A stretch of 64,000 nt of DNA from a virus (IMGVR_UViG_3300047323_000694:1-64000); one strand, 5' to 3'; numbered from the stretch's first letter, positions 47,467 to 56,269 are shown. A program made the numbers and translations. Notes: generated from the letters alone by a model not told the origin.

Positions 47467-49866
47467 TTATGGCGTGACAGTGGTAGGCGGCAGCTCGACA
47501 GGCTTCGGCTTTGCTGGCTGCGGCGTCTGATCTGTCGTCAGGTAAGCGACTGGGCCGACCGTGCGGATTTGGTTCTGCGCATCTTCGCCCAAGGCAGCGA
47601 ACCACTTCCGGTAGGCCAGGGTGCGCATGAGCTGCGCCTCCCGCGCTTTCATCCGGCCGATCTGGGCACCATCGGTGCTGGTTGCCGTGTAGATGGCGTC
47701 ACGGAATTTTGGGCTGGCGATCAGTTTCTCTGCAGCTTCTTTTATAGGCGTCTTCTCTTTCGAGAACGCAGTAGACAGCACGCCGATGGTCCCGGCGCCA
47801 GGGAAGCCCAGTGTACTGGTGACGCCCTCGGCCGCCCCAGCCTTCTTGCTGACATCCCAAACCCTCGACAGCAGCCCGCCCTCGTCGGCGTATTGCTCGA
47901 GCAGATTTATCGAGTTGAGGCGCCCCGTGGTGATTCGCTCTTTCGAGGCCTCTCGCATACCGCGCGCCACCGTAGCAATGTCGTCCAGTGTCTTTGCCGC
48001 GTCGGCGGGCAGGTATTGGGTCAGTCGATTCTTCGCTGCGCCGTTTCGGCTGAGGCTGTCGTACCAGTCCACAAAGCCTGGTGCGCTGAGTTGCTGCTGC
48101 GCACCGCTCCGCTTCGTAAAAGCATTGTTCAGGGCAGTCAATACTGCTTCCTGACGCAGATTGGCCGGAATCAGCGTAACCAGCTTGTCGAAATCCTTGA
48201 AGTTTCCGCTACCCAGTTTCTCCACGGCAGATCCGAAGGTCGAACTGATAGACCCAGACATGTCCTTGCCGATAGCCTGGATCAATCCGTCTTCCAGGCC
48301 CTTGCGCTGGGCGACGACCGATTTTGCCGCGGTAAAGATGTTCCCGACACCGGCGGCGTCCGCGACCGCCTGCTGGTCCTTGCTGAGATTGGCGTATAGA
48401 GCATCCAGGGTGCGGGAACTGGAGTTGGCGAACGGCCCGCGACCCTTGTACCCATCGCCGACGGACTTGCGAACCGAGTCCAGCGCTGCGTAGGTCGGGT
48501 GCGTAGTGATTGTCTGGACTGTGCCGGGAATCAGCGGGTTCGGAACAGTCTCGACCTTGGGCGCGAGGATATTGAGGGCCTTTCGCTCGTCGGCCGACAG
48601 CAGCGGAGCCCCGCCGAAGTCTGCCGATCGCCCCCGGATGTAGCTGATCGTTGAGTCGGCCGGCGCCTGGGTCTGCGCCGGGATTGCCTTCGACACATTC
48701 GAATAAAGGTCTTCAGCCTGCTTGTTCAGCCCTTGAATAGTGCTTTGGCTTTGAGTTCTGAACTTGTCGGAGAATGCGCTTTTGTCCAACGACCCGCCGT
48801 ATTGCACAATGAGATCGTCGGCTTTCTGTGCCAGAGCTGCGTAGGACTCCTTCTGCTGGGCGTTCAGTACGCTACCCGGCACCGAAGCCAATGCCTGCTC
48901 AATCTCGCGATAGGACTGGCTGCGTGAATACTGTGACGGGATCAGCTTCTCTTTCAGCCCTAGCCGGTCAGCAGCGCCAAGGATTTCTTGGTTTGGCGCA
49001 ACTTCTTCTGCCAGGTCGGCGACTTTCTGTGCCTGCGTGCGCGGAGTGGCTTGGGCAGCATCCGCTGCCGCCCTGACCGCGCCAGCCTGCTCAGATGCCA
49101 CGTCGGCCGTGCCGCCAGCAGCATTCGCAGCGGCTTGATCGTTGCGGGCCGTTTGGATGGCTGCCTGCTGAGTCGTTAGCTCGGCCTCGGTCTTGTTCGC
49201 CGCGCTCCGAGTGAGCGCCCCGGCGCCGCCGATTACTGCCGGGAGCGCGCCACCCAGGACGCCACCAATCGCTGCGCCCTTTGCAGCCTCAGGTATACGC
49301 TCAAGCGGGTCGCCCTCGGCGGAACCAAAGCCGTAAGCCGCTCCATATCCCGCGCCATACAGCGCGCCCCGGCCGACATTTGCTGCGAGACTCGCCCCGG
49401 CCGTGGTGCCGCCGGTGAGCACGGCTGGCGCAATACCGCCGACCAGGCCGCCCGCAATTGTCGCAACCGGGTGCTGATCCTGCGCTGCCTTCAGTAGGCC
49501 GCGTTGTTCATCGACGTTCTTGTCGTAGCGATCGCCGAATGACTCGCTACTGTCGCCAGTGCCGAAGACTGGCTGCAGTGCCGCCTTGGCGCCACCGACA
49601 AGCTCGTCAGAAAGGCCGAACGTGAGGCCGTCGCCAGCCCCGCGCAGGAATGCTTCGCCGGTGCCGACATCTGGCGGCTTAACGTAATTGTAGGCTTGCG
49701 GCCCGCTTGCCGGAGCAGTGGCGGCGCCCGAAGGCGCTGGCGCTATAACCGGGTCTGCGTCCCATACATTGGCGACTTCGGGGGCGGCGGCCTGCGGCAG
49801 CGGTGCTGGTGGCGCAACTGCTGGTGTTGGCGACTGAACAACCGGATCCTCATCCCACGCGGCCAT
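47467..49866 (-). CDS. Large DNA-ejection/internal virion protein
   Basis: A 799-residue protein in the position of P22 ejection proteins. Two short related segments at the start (AAWDEDPVVQSPTP; VWDADPVIAPAPSG), then a glycine-rich hydrophobic part with repeated GG pairs (ATIAGGLVGGIAPAVLTGG) suited to membrane insertion, then long helices. The second half is helical, ending in a proline-rich tail. Such proteins leave the virion to form a trans-envelope channel. One-base overlap with the next ejection gene. Confidence 0.7.
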   Translation of the reverse strand: MAAWDEDPVVQSPTPAVAPPAPLPQAAAPEVANVWDADPVIAPAPSGAATAPASGPQAYNYVKPPDVGTGEAFLRGAGDGLTFGLSDELVGGAKAALQPVFGTGDSSESFGDRYDKNVDEQRGLLKAAQDQHPVATIAGGLVGGIAPAVLTGGTTAGASLAANVGRGALYGAGYGAAYGFGSAEGDPLERIPEAAKGAAIGGVLGGALPAVIGGAGALTRSAANKTEAELTTQQAAIQTARNDQAAANAAGGTADVASEQAGAVRAAADAAQATPRTQAQKVADLAEEVAPNQEILGAADRLGLKEKLIPSQYSRSQSYREIEQALASVPGSVLNAQQKESYAALAQKADDLIVQYGGSLDKSAFSDKFRTQSQSTIQGLNKQAEDLYSNVSKAIPAQTQAPADSTISYIRGRSADFGGAPLLSADERKALNILAPKVETVPNPLIPGTVQTITTHPTYAALDSVRKSVGDGYKGRGPFANSSSRTLDALYANLSKDQQAVADAAGVGNIFTAAKSVVAQRKGLEDGLIQAIGKDMSGSISSTFGSAVEKLGSGNFKDFDKLVTLIPANLRQEAVLTALNNAFTKRSGAQQQLSAPGFVDWYDSLSRNGAAKNRLTQYLPADAAKTLDDIATVARGMREASKERITTGRLNSINLLEQYADEGGLLSRVWDVSKKAGAAEGVTSTLGFPGAGTIGVLSTAFSKEKTPIKEAAEKLIASPKFRDAIYTATSTDGAQIGRMKAREAQLMRTLAYRKWFAALGEDAQNQIRTVGPVAYLTTDQTPQPAKPKPVELPPTTVTP

Positions 49867-51845
49867 TAGCGTTTACTCCTGTGGACGCCATTCGGGTCGA
49901 TGTACTCGGCGCCAGAGGGGAGTGCCGCATAGCCAGCGGCGTCGACAATCTGTACAGGACCGCTAATAACGGGTGGAGTTTGGGGCTGCGCAGCGGGCGC
50001 CTGGCTCTGGGCTTGCTGGGTCGCCTGTGGTTTTCCTGCGTTCGGATTGGCTTTTTCGTACTCGGTGAGCTTTCCAGAAAGTCTTTCTGCGATATCTGAA
50101 AGCCTCTGTTTCGTAGCGCCTACAGAGCCGTTGATACCTTTATCGCCAATATTTAGACCCGACCCCACCTGCGACAAAAACGTGATGTCTTTATCGGTAA
50201 GGACGCCGCTCATAAGTTTCAAATTGTCGACTGTTAACAGGGTTTGGAGTCTTTGAGCTTTGTTGACTAGATCTTGAGATTCGTCGCGCAATGTCGGAAC
50301 CTTTGACCGAACTGTGCCGGTTACATCGTCCAGGCTTTTAGAGCCCGCGATATCACCAACCAGCTTCAACGCTTCTTTGCTCAGGTCATAAGCACCGGCT
50401 TTTTGTGTAGTCAAAGCCTGAGCCGCGTTCGCCGCATCGGTTTTGCGCTTATCGATCTCAAGCTGGTTGAGTTGCCGTTGCTGCCCGGCGGCGCCCGTGC
50501 CATTGGCCTCACCGGTCAGTTTTGCGGTCTCGGCTTCGTTTTTGCCGATCTGAGACTTGGCAAGGCCAGGGGCTGTATCTGTCTCAGCCCTTGTTTTCCC
50601 TGCCTCAGCATTGGTTTTGCCGATTTGCGCCTGCTGCACTTGTCTGGCGAGCGCCTTCGAGCCGTCTGGGTCGATGACAGAATTGTATGCAGCCTTAGCC
50701 TGTGGCGTAGCATCAGGCGCGGCGGCGGCAACCCGAAGGTCTTCGACGTTCTGAGCCTGTCGCGCCTGAGCTGCTGCGGAACGCTGGGCCTGTCCAGAGG
50801 TGATCCCGTTTTGGGCATTCAGAATTGCTTGCTGGTCGCTCTGACGCCCCTGCTGATCAAGAGCTGCCTGCGCCAGGTCATTCCGTGTAATCGGCTGGCT
50901 GCTGTCCCTGATCGTGTTGACACTTGAATCAATGCTTGCCTGCTGCCGAGCAATGGCGAGTGCGTCCTGCTCTTTGTACCCCTGCCGAAGATCAGCCGCC
51001 TTCTGGAATCGATCCATGGCCAGCTTGGCATCGCCTTGGTTGAATTGCGAAAACGAGCCCACGCCATCACCCATGTTCTTAGCCGACCCCAGCGCCGCGA
51101 ACGACGGGCCGGAACCAGCAGCATTCTCGATGTTCGCCTGATCGGTCGGGGACAGGGTTTTAGGGTCGTTTACAGGCGCCATTCCGTAAGCGCTCCGCAG
51201 GTCGGTTTTGTCATTCGAGAACGACGCCGTGCCATCCGGATTGAGCTTGCCTACGATGCTTGCCCGGCCATTCGACGTATCGGCAGTGCCGACTACCGGC
51301 CGATAAGCATCACCAAGAGAGGTAACGGGTGGCTGGACATTGGCTTGGGCCGTCGTATCGATGCTGCGCAAGTCCGGGGCTGTCGGCGCTGGCGTCGCTA
51401 CCGCTGGCGGTGCTTCAGCAATTGGCGCTGGCTGCTGCTGGGCCGCGAGCTGTGGATTTTGCAGGAGGCTGCGGCCGATATTGGCTCCAGCCTCCGCAAA
51501 ACTGGTAGGCGTCTGAGCAGGTAGGCCAGTGCTTTGCGTGTATGCCTGTGACAGGTCCGGAGGTGATGCTGCCGGAGGTGATGCTGCAATTCCAGCGGGC
51601 AGTGCCGATGAAAGGCTGGGCATGCTTGTTGGCGTGGGTGTTGGCGCTGATACCGGATCTGGCGTAGAAGCTGGCGCAGTCTGCGGCGCGACCTGGCTTA
51701 GACTAGTAAGCTGCTGTGACGCCTTGGCGATCGGGCCAGTGTTCGTGATATCGAACGAATTTGGCCTCAACCCCATTTTGGCCGCGCGCTCGGCGGGCGT
51801 CATATAAGTGCTCGCCATCTCACCAATCAAATCACCGACAGCCAT
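49866..51845 (-). CDS. Internal virion/ejection protein, coiled
   Basis: A 659-residue protein. The N-terminal half is Pro/Ala/Thr-rich and disordered (PQTAPASTPDPVSAPTPTP), the middle long and Gln/Ala-rich coiled coil (ALAIARQQASIDSSVNTIRD), then a structured C-terminal part (LQTLLTVDNLKLMSGVLTDK) and a low-complexity tail. Composition and position match P22-like internal proteins. The function in DNA ejection is inferred. Confidence 0.65.
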   Translation of the reverse strand: MAVGDLIGEMASTYMTPAERAAKMGLRPNSFDITNTGPIAKASQQLTSLSQVAPQTAPASTPDPVSAPTPTPTSMPSLSSALPAGIAASPPAASPPDLSQAYTQSTGLPAQTPTSFAEAGANIGRSLLQNPQLAAQQQPAPIAEAPPAVATPAPTAPDLRSIDTTAQANVQPPVTSLGDAYRPVVGTADTSNGRASIVGKLNPDGTASFSNDKTDLRSAYGMAPVNDPKTLSPTDQANIENAAGSGPSFAALGSAKNMGDGVGSFSQFNQGDAKLAMDRFQKAADLRQGYKEQDALAIARQQASIDSSVNTIRDSSQPITRNDLAQAALDQQGRQSDQQAILNAQNGITSGQAQRSAAAQARQAQNVEDLRVAAAAPDATPQAKAAYNSVIDPDGSKALARQVQQAQIGKTNAEAGKTRAETDTAPGLAKSQIGKNEAETAKLTGEANGTGAAGQQRQLNQLEIDKRKTDAANAAQALTTQKAGAYDLSKEALKLVGDIAGSKSLDDVTGTVRSKVPTLRDESQDLVNKAQRLQTLLTVDNLKLMSGVLTDKDITFLSQVGSGLNIGDKGINGSVGATKQRLSDIAERLSGKLTEYEKANPNAGKPQATQQAQSQAPAAQPQTPPVISGPVQIVDAAGYAALPSGAEYIDPNGVHRSKR

Positions 51846-51908
51846 TTATCGTCACTCCACCACAGTTAATGATGGCGACGTTATGTGGCTGATTATGGAT
51901 TGGAAGGG

Positions 51909-52124
51909 CTATTTGCCAGCGCGAAAGCCTTCGACTATCCAGCTTATGCTGAATGCCAGAGCGTAGAGGCCTACTATCGGCAGAAGCCCCGAGAGAATGA
52001 CATTGATCGTCGACGTTCTTCCTGCGATAACGGTCAGATCGAATATCAGCCAGAGCACGGAAACGACCAGCCATAGGCGACGAAGCCCAGCCTTGCGTGA
52101 TGGTCTTGAGTTAATGTCGCGCAT
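51909..52124 (-). CDS. Small membrane protein, paralog of 47210 gene
   Basis: A 71-residue protein: MRDINSRPSRKAGLRRLW, then membrane segments LVVSVLWLIFDLTVI and LLPIVGLYALAFSISWIV, and a C-terminal EGFRAGK. It is clearly homologous to the gene at 47210; the two bracket the two ejection genes. It may assist membrane entry or be a small moron. Confidence comes from the paralogy. Confidence 0.65.
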   Translation of the reverse strand: MRDINSRPSRKAGLRRLWLVVSVLWLIFDLTVIAGRTSTINVILSGLLPIVGLYALAFSISWIVEGFRAGK

Positions 52125-52186
52125 GGCGTCTCGGTCCGCAAATCAAGGTGCCATGATAGTGCTTCGGATGATTGGGCGGTAGACCC

Positions 52187-52212
52187 AAAAGAAAAGGCAC
52201 CCGAAGGTGCCT
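52187..52212 (-). terminator. Terminator after hairpin/pentamer element
   Basis: GGCACC-TTCG-GGTGCC hairpin, a stable tetraloop type, followed on the minus strand by TTTTC then TTTT. It ends the transcript that includes the repeat element. Confidence 0.8.
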
Positions 52213-52216
52213 ATTC

Positions 52217-52482
52217 AATGCCGTTTACGGCCCATACCTAAACATGCCGAAGCAAACCAGACCTTGCCACGTCACGCCGTACCAGAGCGAACCAGGCCAG
52301 ACCAAATGATGCTTTCGCACCGCAATGCCGACTGTCGGCAATCGGCATTACGCTGTTTTCAGCCCATATCCTACCAAGCCCAGCCAAGTCTCAGCTTGCC
52401 GAACCATGCCACTCCAAGCCGTGGCCTGCCACATGGCGCTTTCGCACCGCAATGCCTTCTCGTACGAAAAGGCATGACGCTG
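52217..52482 (-). repeat. Two hairpin plus five-base-period repeat units
   Basis: Two units. The first tract (52232-52306) has C at position 2 and usually 3 of every five bases for 15 units; the second (52364-52433) has the same for 14 units. Upstream of each (in the leftward direction) is a hairpin: AATGCCGA/TCGGCATT (52324-52349) and ATGCCTT/AAGGCAT (52452-52475), each bordered by a shared 19-mer (GCTTTCGCACCGCAATGCC, at 52311-52329 and 52438-52456) and ACGCTG. A small GCCGTTTACGGC hairpin ends the array. On the transcript strand the tracts read GG-N3 repeated. This is not coding in any useful frame. Confidence 0.7.
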
Positions 52483-52483
52483 C

Positions 52484-52948
52484 CTACTCCGCCCTGAGTG
52501 TTTTGGATGCCATACCTTGCAGCTGCGTAAGTTTTGCAACGGCGTCAACGTTTCTCCGGCGCTCACCATCGGACAGCTCGCTCAATCTGAGGTTGCGCAG
52601 CTTCTGTCCTGCTGAGCTGAAAATCTTCTTCGCTCCACGCTGGAAGTCGGCGACCGCGATATCAGTCTGCTCATTAGGAGGAACCCAGCGGTAGCCCTTG
52701 CCCCTGATGGATTGCAGGCAGATCTGATGATCTCGCAGCAACTCGACCTTGAATGCCTCGACGTTGGCCAGCCATTCAAACTGACGCTCTCGAAACTTGT
52801 CGGCGGTGAGCTGCTGGTCTTCGGCTAAGCCTGGCATACCGAATCTCACCTCCAGCCAGTCATGCCCGACGATATCGCCATACTTGAACTCAGCGATAAA
52901 ATCCTGCACGGCCTGGCGCCATAATGGATAACGAGCCACCTCACTCAT
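52484..52948 (-). CDS. Small winged-helix-like protein
   Basis: A 154-residue protein from the ATG at 52948 that overlaps the previous gene by eight bases. It starts MSEVARYPLWRQAVQDFIAE, with LLRDHQICLQSIRGKGYRWV resembling the winged-helix wing of OmpR-type DNA-binding domains, and a basic helical C-terminus. It is the last protein gene of the antirepressor operon and lies two bases before the repeat element. Possible nucleic-acid-binding partner; function unknown. Confidence 0.55.
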   Translation of the reverse strand: MSEVARYPLWRQAVQDFIAEFKYGDIVGHDWLEVRFGMPGLAEDQQLTADKFRERQFEWLANVEAFKVELLRDHQICLQSIRGKGYRWVPPNEQTDIAVADFQRGAKKIFSSAGQKLRNLRLSELSDGERRRNVDAVAKLTQLQGMASKTLRAE

Positions 52949-53516
52949 AAGCCACCTCGAAGCGCCCGAAGCGCGGGCGATACTCACAGACACCAATCAG
53001 CTTTCCAGAGTCTGAGATAGCCTTCTTTGCCTCTTTCAAGTCCAGCACATCAGGATTGACCACAACCTCAAGCGTCACAGCCCAGTCGAGAAAGATCGGG
53101 CGATAGCGCATGATCTTCGCCTGCCCTACTTTCACGCCCCGGCAGTCAACGAAGCGAGTGTCTTCCCAGAGCTTAGCGGGAGTGTCTGGGCCGTCGAACT
53201 CAAGCTTCGCCTTGTCCGTCATTACCATGGCGCCGCGCTTCCAGTGGACGCCAAGCTTTTGGAGTTTCGCCCCCGCCCAGAATGTCGCATCGAAGTTTTG
53301 GCCCGGCACGAAGAAACCTGTTTTCTCGTCGAAATACGCACCTGAGACGAATTCGGATCGAGCAATTGCCAAATGATCGTCGTCGGTTTTTTTGCGTTTT
53401 CCGGTCAGCTCCTTGTGAGCTTTGGTCTCTGGCAATAGAGGGTTTGCCAGCCGGTCGCTGTGCATCATGAGTGGAGAGGTGCCCGTGATGCGGATGTTCA
53501 ACATTTCCATGCTCAT
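52941..53516 (-). CDS. RAMP/Cas7-like phage protein, unknown
   Basis: A 191-residue protein. It begins with a strand and loop typical of RAMP domains (MLNIRITGTSPLMMHSDRLA), has FVSGAYFDEKTGFFVPGQNF and ends YRPRFGRFEVAYE, with a glycine-poor but RAMP-like PRFGRF end. Similar solitary phage proteins look like Cas7-type RNA-binding folds to me; no database check was possible. ATGA overlap with the antirepressor gene. If correct, RNA-binding filaments are possible and the adjoining repeat element would be the natural ligand. Confidence 0.4.
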   Translation of the reverse strand: MSMEMLNIRITGTSPLMMHSDRLANPLLPETKAHKELTGKRKKTDDDHLAIARSEFVSGAYFDEKTGFFVPGQNFDATFWAGAKLQKLGVHWKRGAMVMTDKAKLEFDGPDTPAKLWEDTRFVDCRGVKVGQAKIMRYRPIFLDWAVTLEVVVNPDVLDLKEAKKAISDSGKLIGVCEYRPRFGRFEVAYE

Positions 53517-54400
53517 GCTGCACTCCCCATGGCGTAACCGCCATGCATGCCAAAACTGGTGTATTGGGCGTAGATCTCTTCGCGGCGTTTATCGAGATTG
53601 AAGAATGCGGAGTGCCCGCCCTGCAACTGATCGAAAAATGCCATCAGCGGGCGGGAGTCCAGCGCACGCGCTGCGTGCAGCATGTCGCGCTTGTATTTGT
53701 GCATGGCTGAAAAGCAAGACATCAGCAAGTACAGGTGCTGGGTCTCAACGCGGTCTAGATGGATTCCTTCCTTTTTGCCTGGACCCCGGATGTATTCGCC
53801 CTCCTTCACCTCGTACGCTGCGATGAAGTTTCTGGCGGAGTCGAGTTGGTCGGCAGGAATGTCAGCCGCCGAACGCACACCGAACGCTGCATGAGTTTGC
53901 GACCAGAGCTTTGCAGTGGCGCGGCGCTGAATGGCGAGAGGTAGGTTGGTCACCTTGCCCTTGATCACCGCGCCGAGCATATGAAAGCCGTCGGTGCCGA
54001 TGGTCTGACTCATAATGGTGGCGGCTTCCGAAGGAGCAACCTGATGGAGTCGCTTCTCGCACTCAATAAAGTAGCGGCGAGCCTGACGCCCCTTGTCGTT
54101 GTTTTCGACCATGGAAAGCTCTTTTGCCATATCCAGCGTGAGGTGATAGTCAATGCGATTGCTGCCGCCCCGCTTTGCTTCATTTTTTTGTGAAGCAATC
54201 ACATAGTCAGAGCCTTCTTCAAAGCCGAACTTCACAATCTTCATTGTCAGCCAGTCAGAGAACTGGCGGCGGCTTTCAAGAAAAGCATGAAGGGTGCGAG
54301 CATCGACGAGCCCTTCTTCTCGTCCGGAAATTGCGCCCCGGAGGATTGGTACAATTGAGCTAACGTTGTTTTCTGTACCATTTACGTTAATATTACTCAT
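53513..54400 (-). CDS. ant: AntA/AntB-type antirepressor
   Basis: A 295-residue protein from the ATG at 54400. Residues 25-110 match the AntA/AntB domain (REEGLVDARTLHAFLESRRQ; FGFEEGSDYVIASQKNEAKR; YHLTLDMAKELSMVENNDKG). The C-terminal part is helical. P22 Ant binds and inactivates phage repressors to force lytic growth. Under Arc/Mnt control in this operon. It could also act on the CI of the neighbouring prophage 1, a speculation. Confidence 0.85.
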   Translation of the reverse strand: MSNINVNGTENNVSSIVPILRGAISGREEGLVDARTLHAFLESRRQFSDWLTMKIVKFGFEEGSDYVIASQKNEAKRGGSNRIDYHLTLDMAKELSMVENNDKGRQARRYFIECEKRLHQVAPSEAATIMSQTIGTDGFHMLGAVIKGKVTNLPLAIQRRATAKLWSQTHAAFGVRSAADIPADQLDSARNFIAAYEVKEGEYIRGPGKKEGIHLDRVETQHLYLLMSCFSAMHKYKRDMLHAARALDSRPLMAFFDQLQGGHSAFFNLDKRREEIYAQYTSFGMHGGYAMGSAA

Positions 54401-54474
54401 GACGATTTCTTCCTCGAAGCTGATCTCGTTTCCTGAAGCCCTGGCGTCTCGTAAACGCTGGGGCTTTTTCGTTT

Positions 54475-54648
54475 TCAGGCCGTTGCCTGCTTGCTCTGCA
54501 TTTCCCGCCATCTCAGACCCTCCTCAATTAACAGGCCAAGTTCCGCATTCAAGCTGCGGCGGTTTGCTTGGGCCTGCGTGCGCGCCCTCTCTCTGAGCTC
54601 TTGCTCTATACGCAAGCTGTAGGCGTTTGCCTGATGCCTGTCATTCAT
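54475..54648 (-). CDS. arc: Arc-like ribbon-helix-helix repressor
   Basis: A 57-residue protein, first in the antirepressor operon. YSLRIEQELRERARTQAQAN and RRSLNAELGLLIEEGL are the ribbon-helix-helix pattern (beta strand then two helices) of Arc. It should bind the region upstream (54649-54782) and repress its own operon, including ant, as in P22 immI. The divergent gene at 54783 encodes a Mnt-like relative (shares RSLNAEI). Confidence 0.8.
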   Translation of the reverse strand: MNDRHQANAYSLRIEQELRERARTQAQANRRSLNAELGLLIEEGLRWREMQSKQATA

Positions 54649-54782
54649 GGCGCTTCCCTTTCGTGTGGATTCATAATGCAGTCAAACGATATCGCCACCC
54701 CATTGTGCCGTCAAGTGGATTCTTGATTCTTTTTGAGGCCACGCCCAAACTCTCATTTCATATCACCGTATCGTGGAAAATC
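54649..54782. promoter_or_regulatory. mnt-arc intergenic operator region
   Basis: A 134-base region between divergent repressor genes. It has direct repeats of GTGGATTC (54664 and 54716) and related ATATC/CGTATCG elements (54689 and 54761). These are plausible Arc/Mnt sites. Promoter elements were not resolved. Confidence 0.5.
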
Positions 54783-55151
54783 ATGTCAGACCGGCACGTC
54801 CTCCCCCCTTATTCCCTGCGCATGTCTGCCGAGCTGAGAGAGCAATTGGAGTCAGCCGCCAAAAACAGCAAGCGCAGCCTTAATGCTGAAATCGTCGCCA
54901 GGATCGAGCGAACATTCGCCGAGGATGAGAGTAATGCCGACATCGAAGCGTACGCAGAGTGGGCTAGGCAGAACCCGCAAGAGTCGAATGAGGACAATAT
55001 GATCAGCGCCTTGGCCTATCTTCGTCACCTCATCTCGTCCGCTGAAACTGGCATACGGAACATAGAGCGAATTCACGACGAAAGGACCGGCGAGCACGCC
55101 ATGGCCGTCGACAATCACGGAAACCTCGTAAAAAGCTACGAGGCCGACTGA
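54783..55151 (+). CDS. mnt: Mnt-like ribbon-helix-helix repressor
   Basis: A 122-residue protein from the ATG at 54783. The N-terminal 50 residues are ribbon-helix-helix (LPPYSLRMSAELREQLESAA; SKRSLNAEIVARIERTF). A C-terminal helical part (DNMISALAYLRHLISSAETG) may tetramerise, as in Mnt. Divergent from arc-ant, it would maintain lysogeny by repressing ant. Confidence 0.75.
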   Translation: MSDRHVLPPYSLRMSAELREQLESAAKNSKRSLNAEIVARIERTFAEDESNADIEAYAEWARQNPQESNEDNMISALAYLRHLISSAETGIRNIERIHDERTGEHAMAVDNHGNLVKSYEAD

Positions 55152-55192
55152 TTGCCCGGCCAAACTATGTGGCTGGATGGCTATGGCAATCC

Positions 55193-56269
55193 CTATGCAT
55201 CCTCAGTCGCCTTGACGAAGTCCTGCCAGAACCCAGTCGGCTCAGGTGGCGGGCCGCCGATGCCAAGCCCTCTATAAGCGATTGGTAGGCCATCGGTCTC
55301 ATATAGCCCTTGGTTTCGCTTGTTGATCCGCGTCGTGACGACCCCAGAATTGAAGTCCAATACCGCCAACAACCCACGGTTATGCAACAGCACATGACTG
55401 TCATCAACCATGCCCACCAGGGTGTAGTCGGCGGCGAAGCTGCCTGTGACGTTATCATCCAGCTGTACTTGGAAGTCTCGAATATTGAGCACATTGGATG
55501 TTAGGTTTCGCACCGCGAGCGTGGTGTCGCCATACCGGTATACAAGCTGTTCGCCATCGCCGCTGAACCCAGCATTTTTGGACTTGTCAGTGTTGCTGCC
55601 TGAAGAGTCAGATGACATCAACAGAGTGGCGTCGACGTCGAATGTAGTGATGTTCTGTCTCAGGTTTGCCGGGGATAGAGCCATGAATCGCGCATCCGGG
55701 CTTGCTGTCACGCCAGCATAGGGCCCGTACGACCACGCCGTCTGCCCGAGGTCGATATAGGTAGATTGCGCCCCAGTACTGGCATTCAGCCGAAATATCC
55801 CTGTGGGGCTCCCGCTATTTTGATCGCGGGTTGAGATAACAATTAGATCTGCCACCCCGGTTACGCTGAAATCAGTGATCGGATCGGACGATAGAGAAAT
55901 ATACGACGGCGTAGTGTAGGGAGGTGGAATGCTAATCAGAACTCCGGGGGTGCCGAAAACGTAAGCGTAAAAATTACCCTCAGGGCCAAATCCGTACTGC
56001 CCGGCACTAATAAATCCGGTGATTGGCGTTGTTCGAATATTCCCGCTTGCCGTGTCGCAAAAATAGATAAAGCTGTCGTTAACTCCCTTGACCGCCAGGG
56101 TCGACCCATCTCTCGACAAGGTGCCATTGCCAAAGTTGTATGCCTGACTCTGCAGGGCGATCTGCGCGGTCTGCGCCCCACTAACCGAGTCGAACAGGAA
56201 AAGCGAGTAGACGTAATCATCATCAGGGGTCGCCCGAGTGCCAGCGTCAAGATAGCCAATAATCGCCAT
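55193..56269 (-). CDS. Beta-propeller-like phage protein
   Basis: A 358-residue protein with repeated beta-strand blocks containing SxD/G patterns (MAIIGYLDAGTRATPDDDYV; GTLSRDGSTLAVKGVNDSFI; NAGFSGDGEQLVYRYGDTTL), resembling a WD40/YVTN beta-propeller. Probably a virion or fibre protein of prophage 2. It lies at the end of the structural group, just before the immI cassette. Its role is inferred. Confidence 0.55.
   Translation of the reverse strand: MAIIGYLDAGTRATPDDDYVYSLFLFDSVSGAQTAQIALQSQAYNFGNGTLSRDGSTLAVKGVNDSFIYFCDTASGNIRTTPITGFISAGQYGFGPEGNFYAYVFGTPGVLISIPPPYTTPSYISLSSDPITDFSVTGVADLIVISTRDQNSGSPTGIFRLNASTGAQSTYIDLGQTAWSYGPYAGVTASPDARFMALSPANLRQNITTFDVDATLLMSSDSSGSNTDKSKNAGFSGDGEQLVYRYGDTTLAVRNLTSNVLNIRDFQVQLDDNVTGSFAADYTLVGMVDDSHVLLHNRGLLAVLDFNSGVVTTRINKRNQGLYETDGLPIAYRGLGIGGPPPEPTGFWQDFVKATEDA

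Noticed and set aside
52217-52482. CRISPR array
   Set aside because: Only two large units with hairpins and a period-5 interior; no unique spacers or cas1/cas2.
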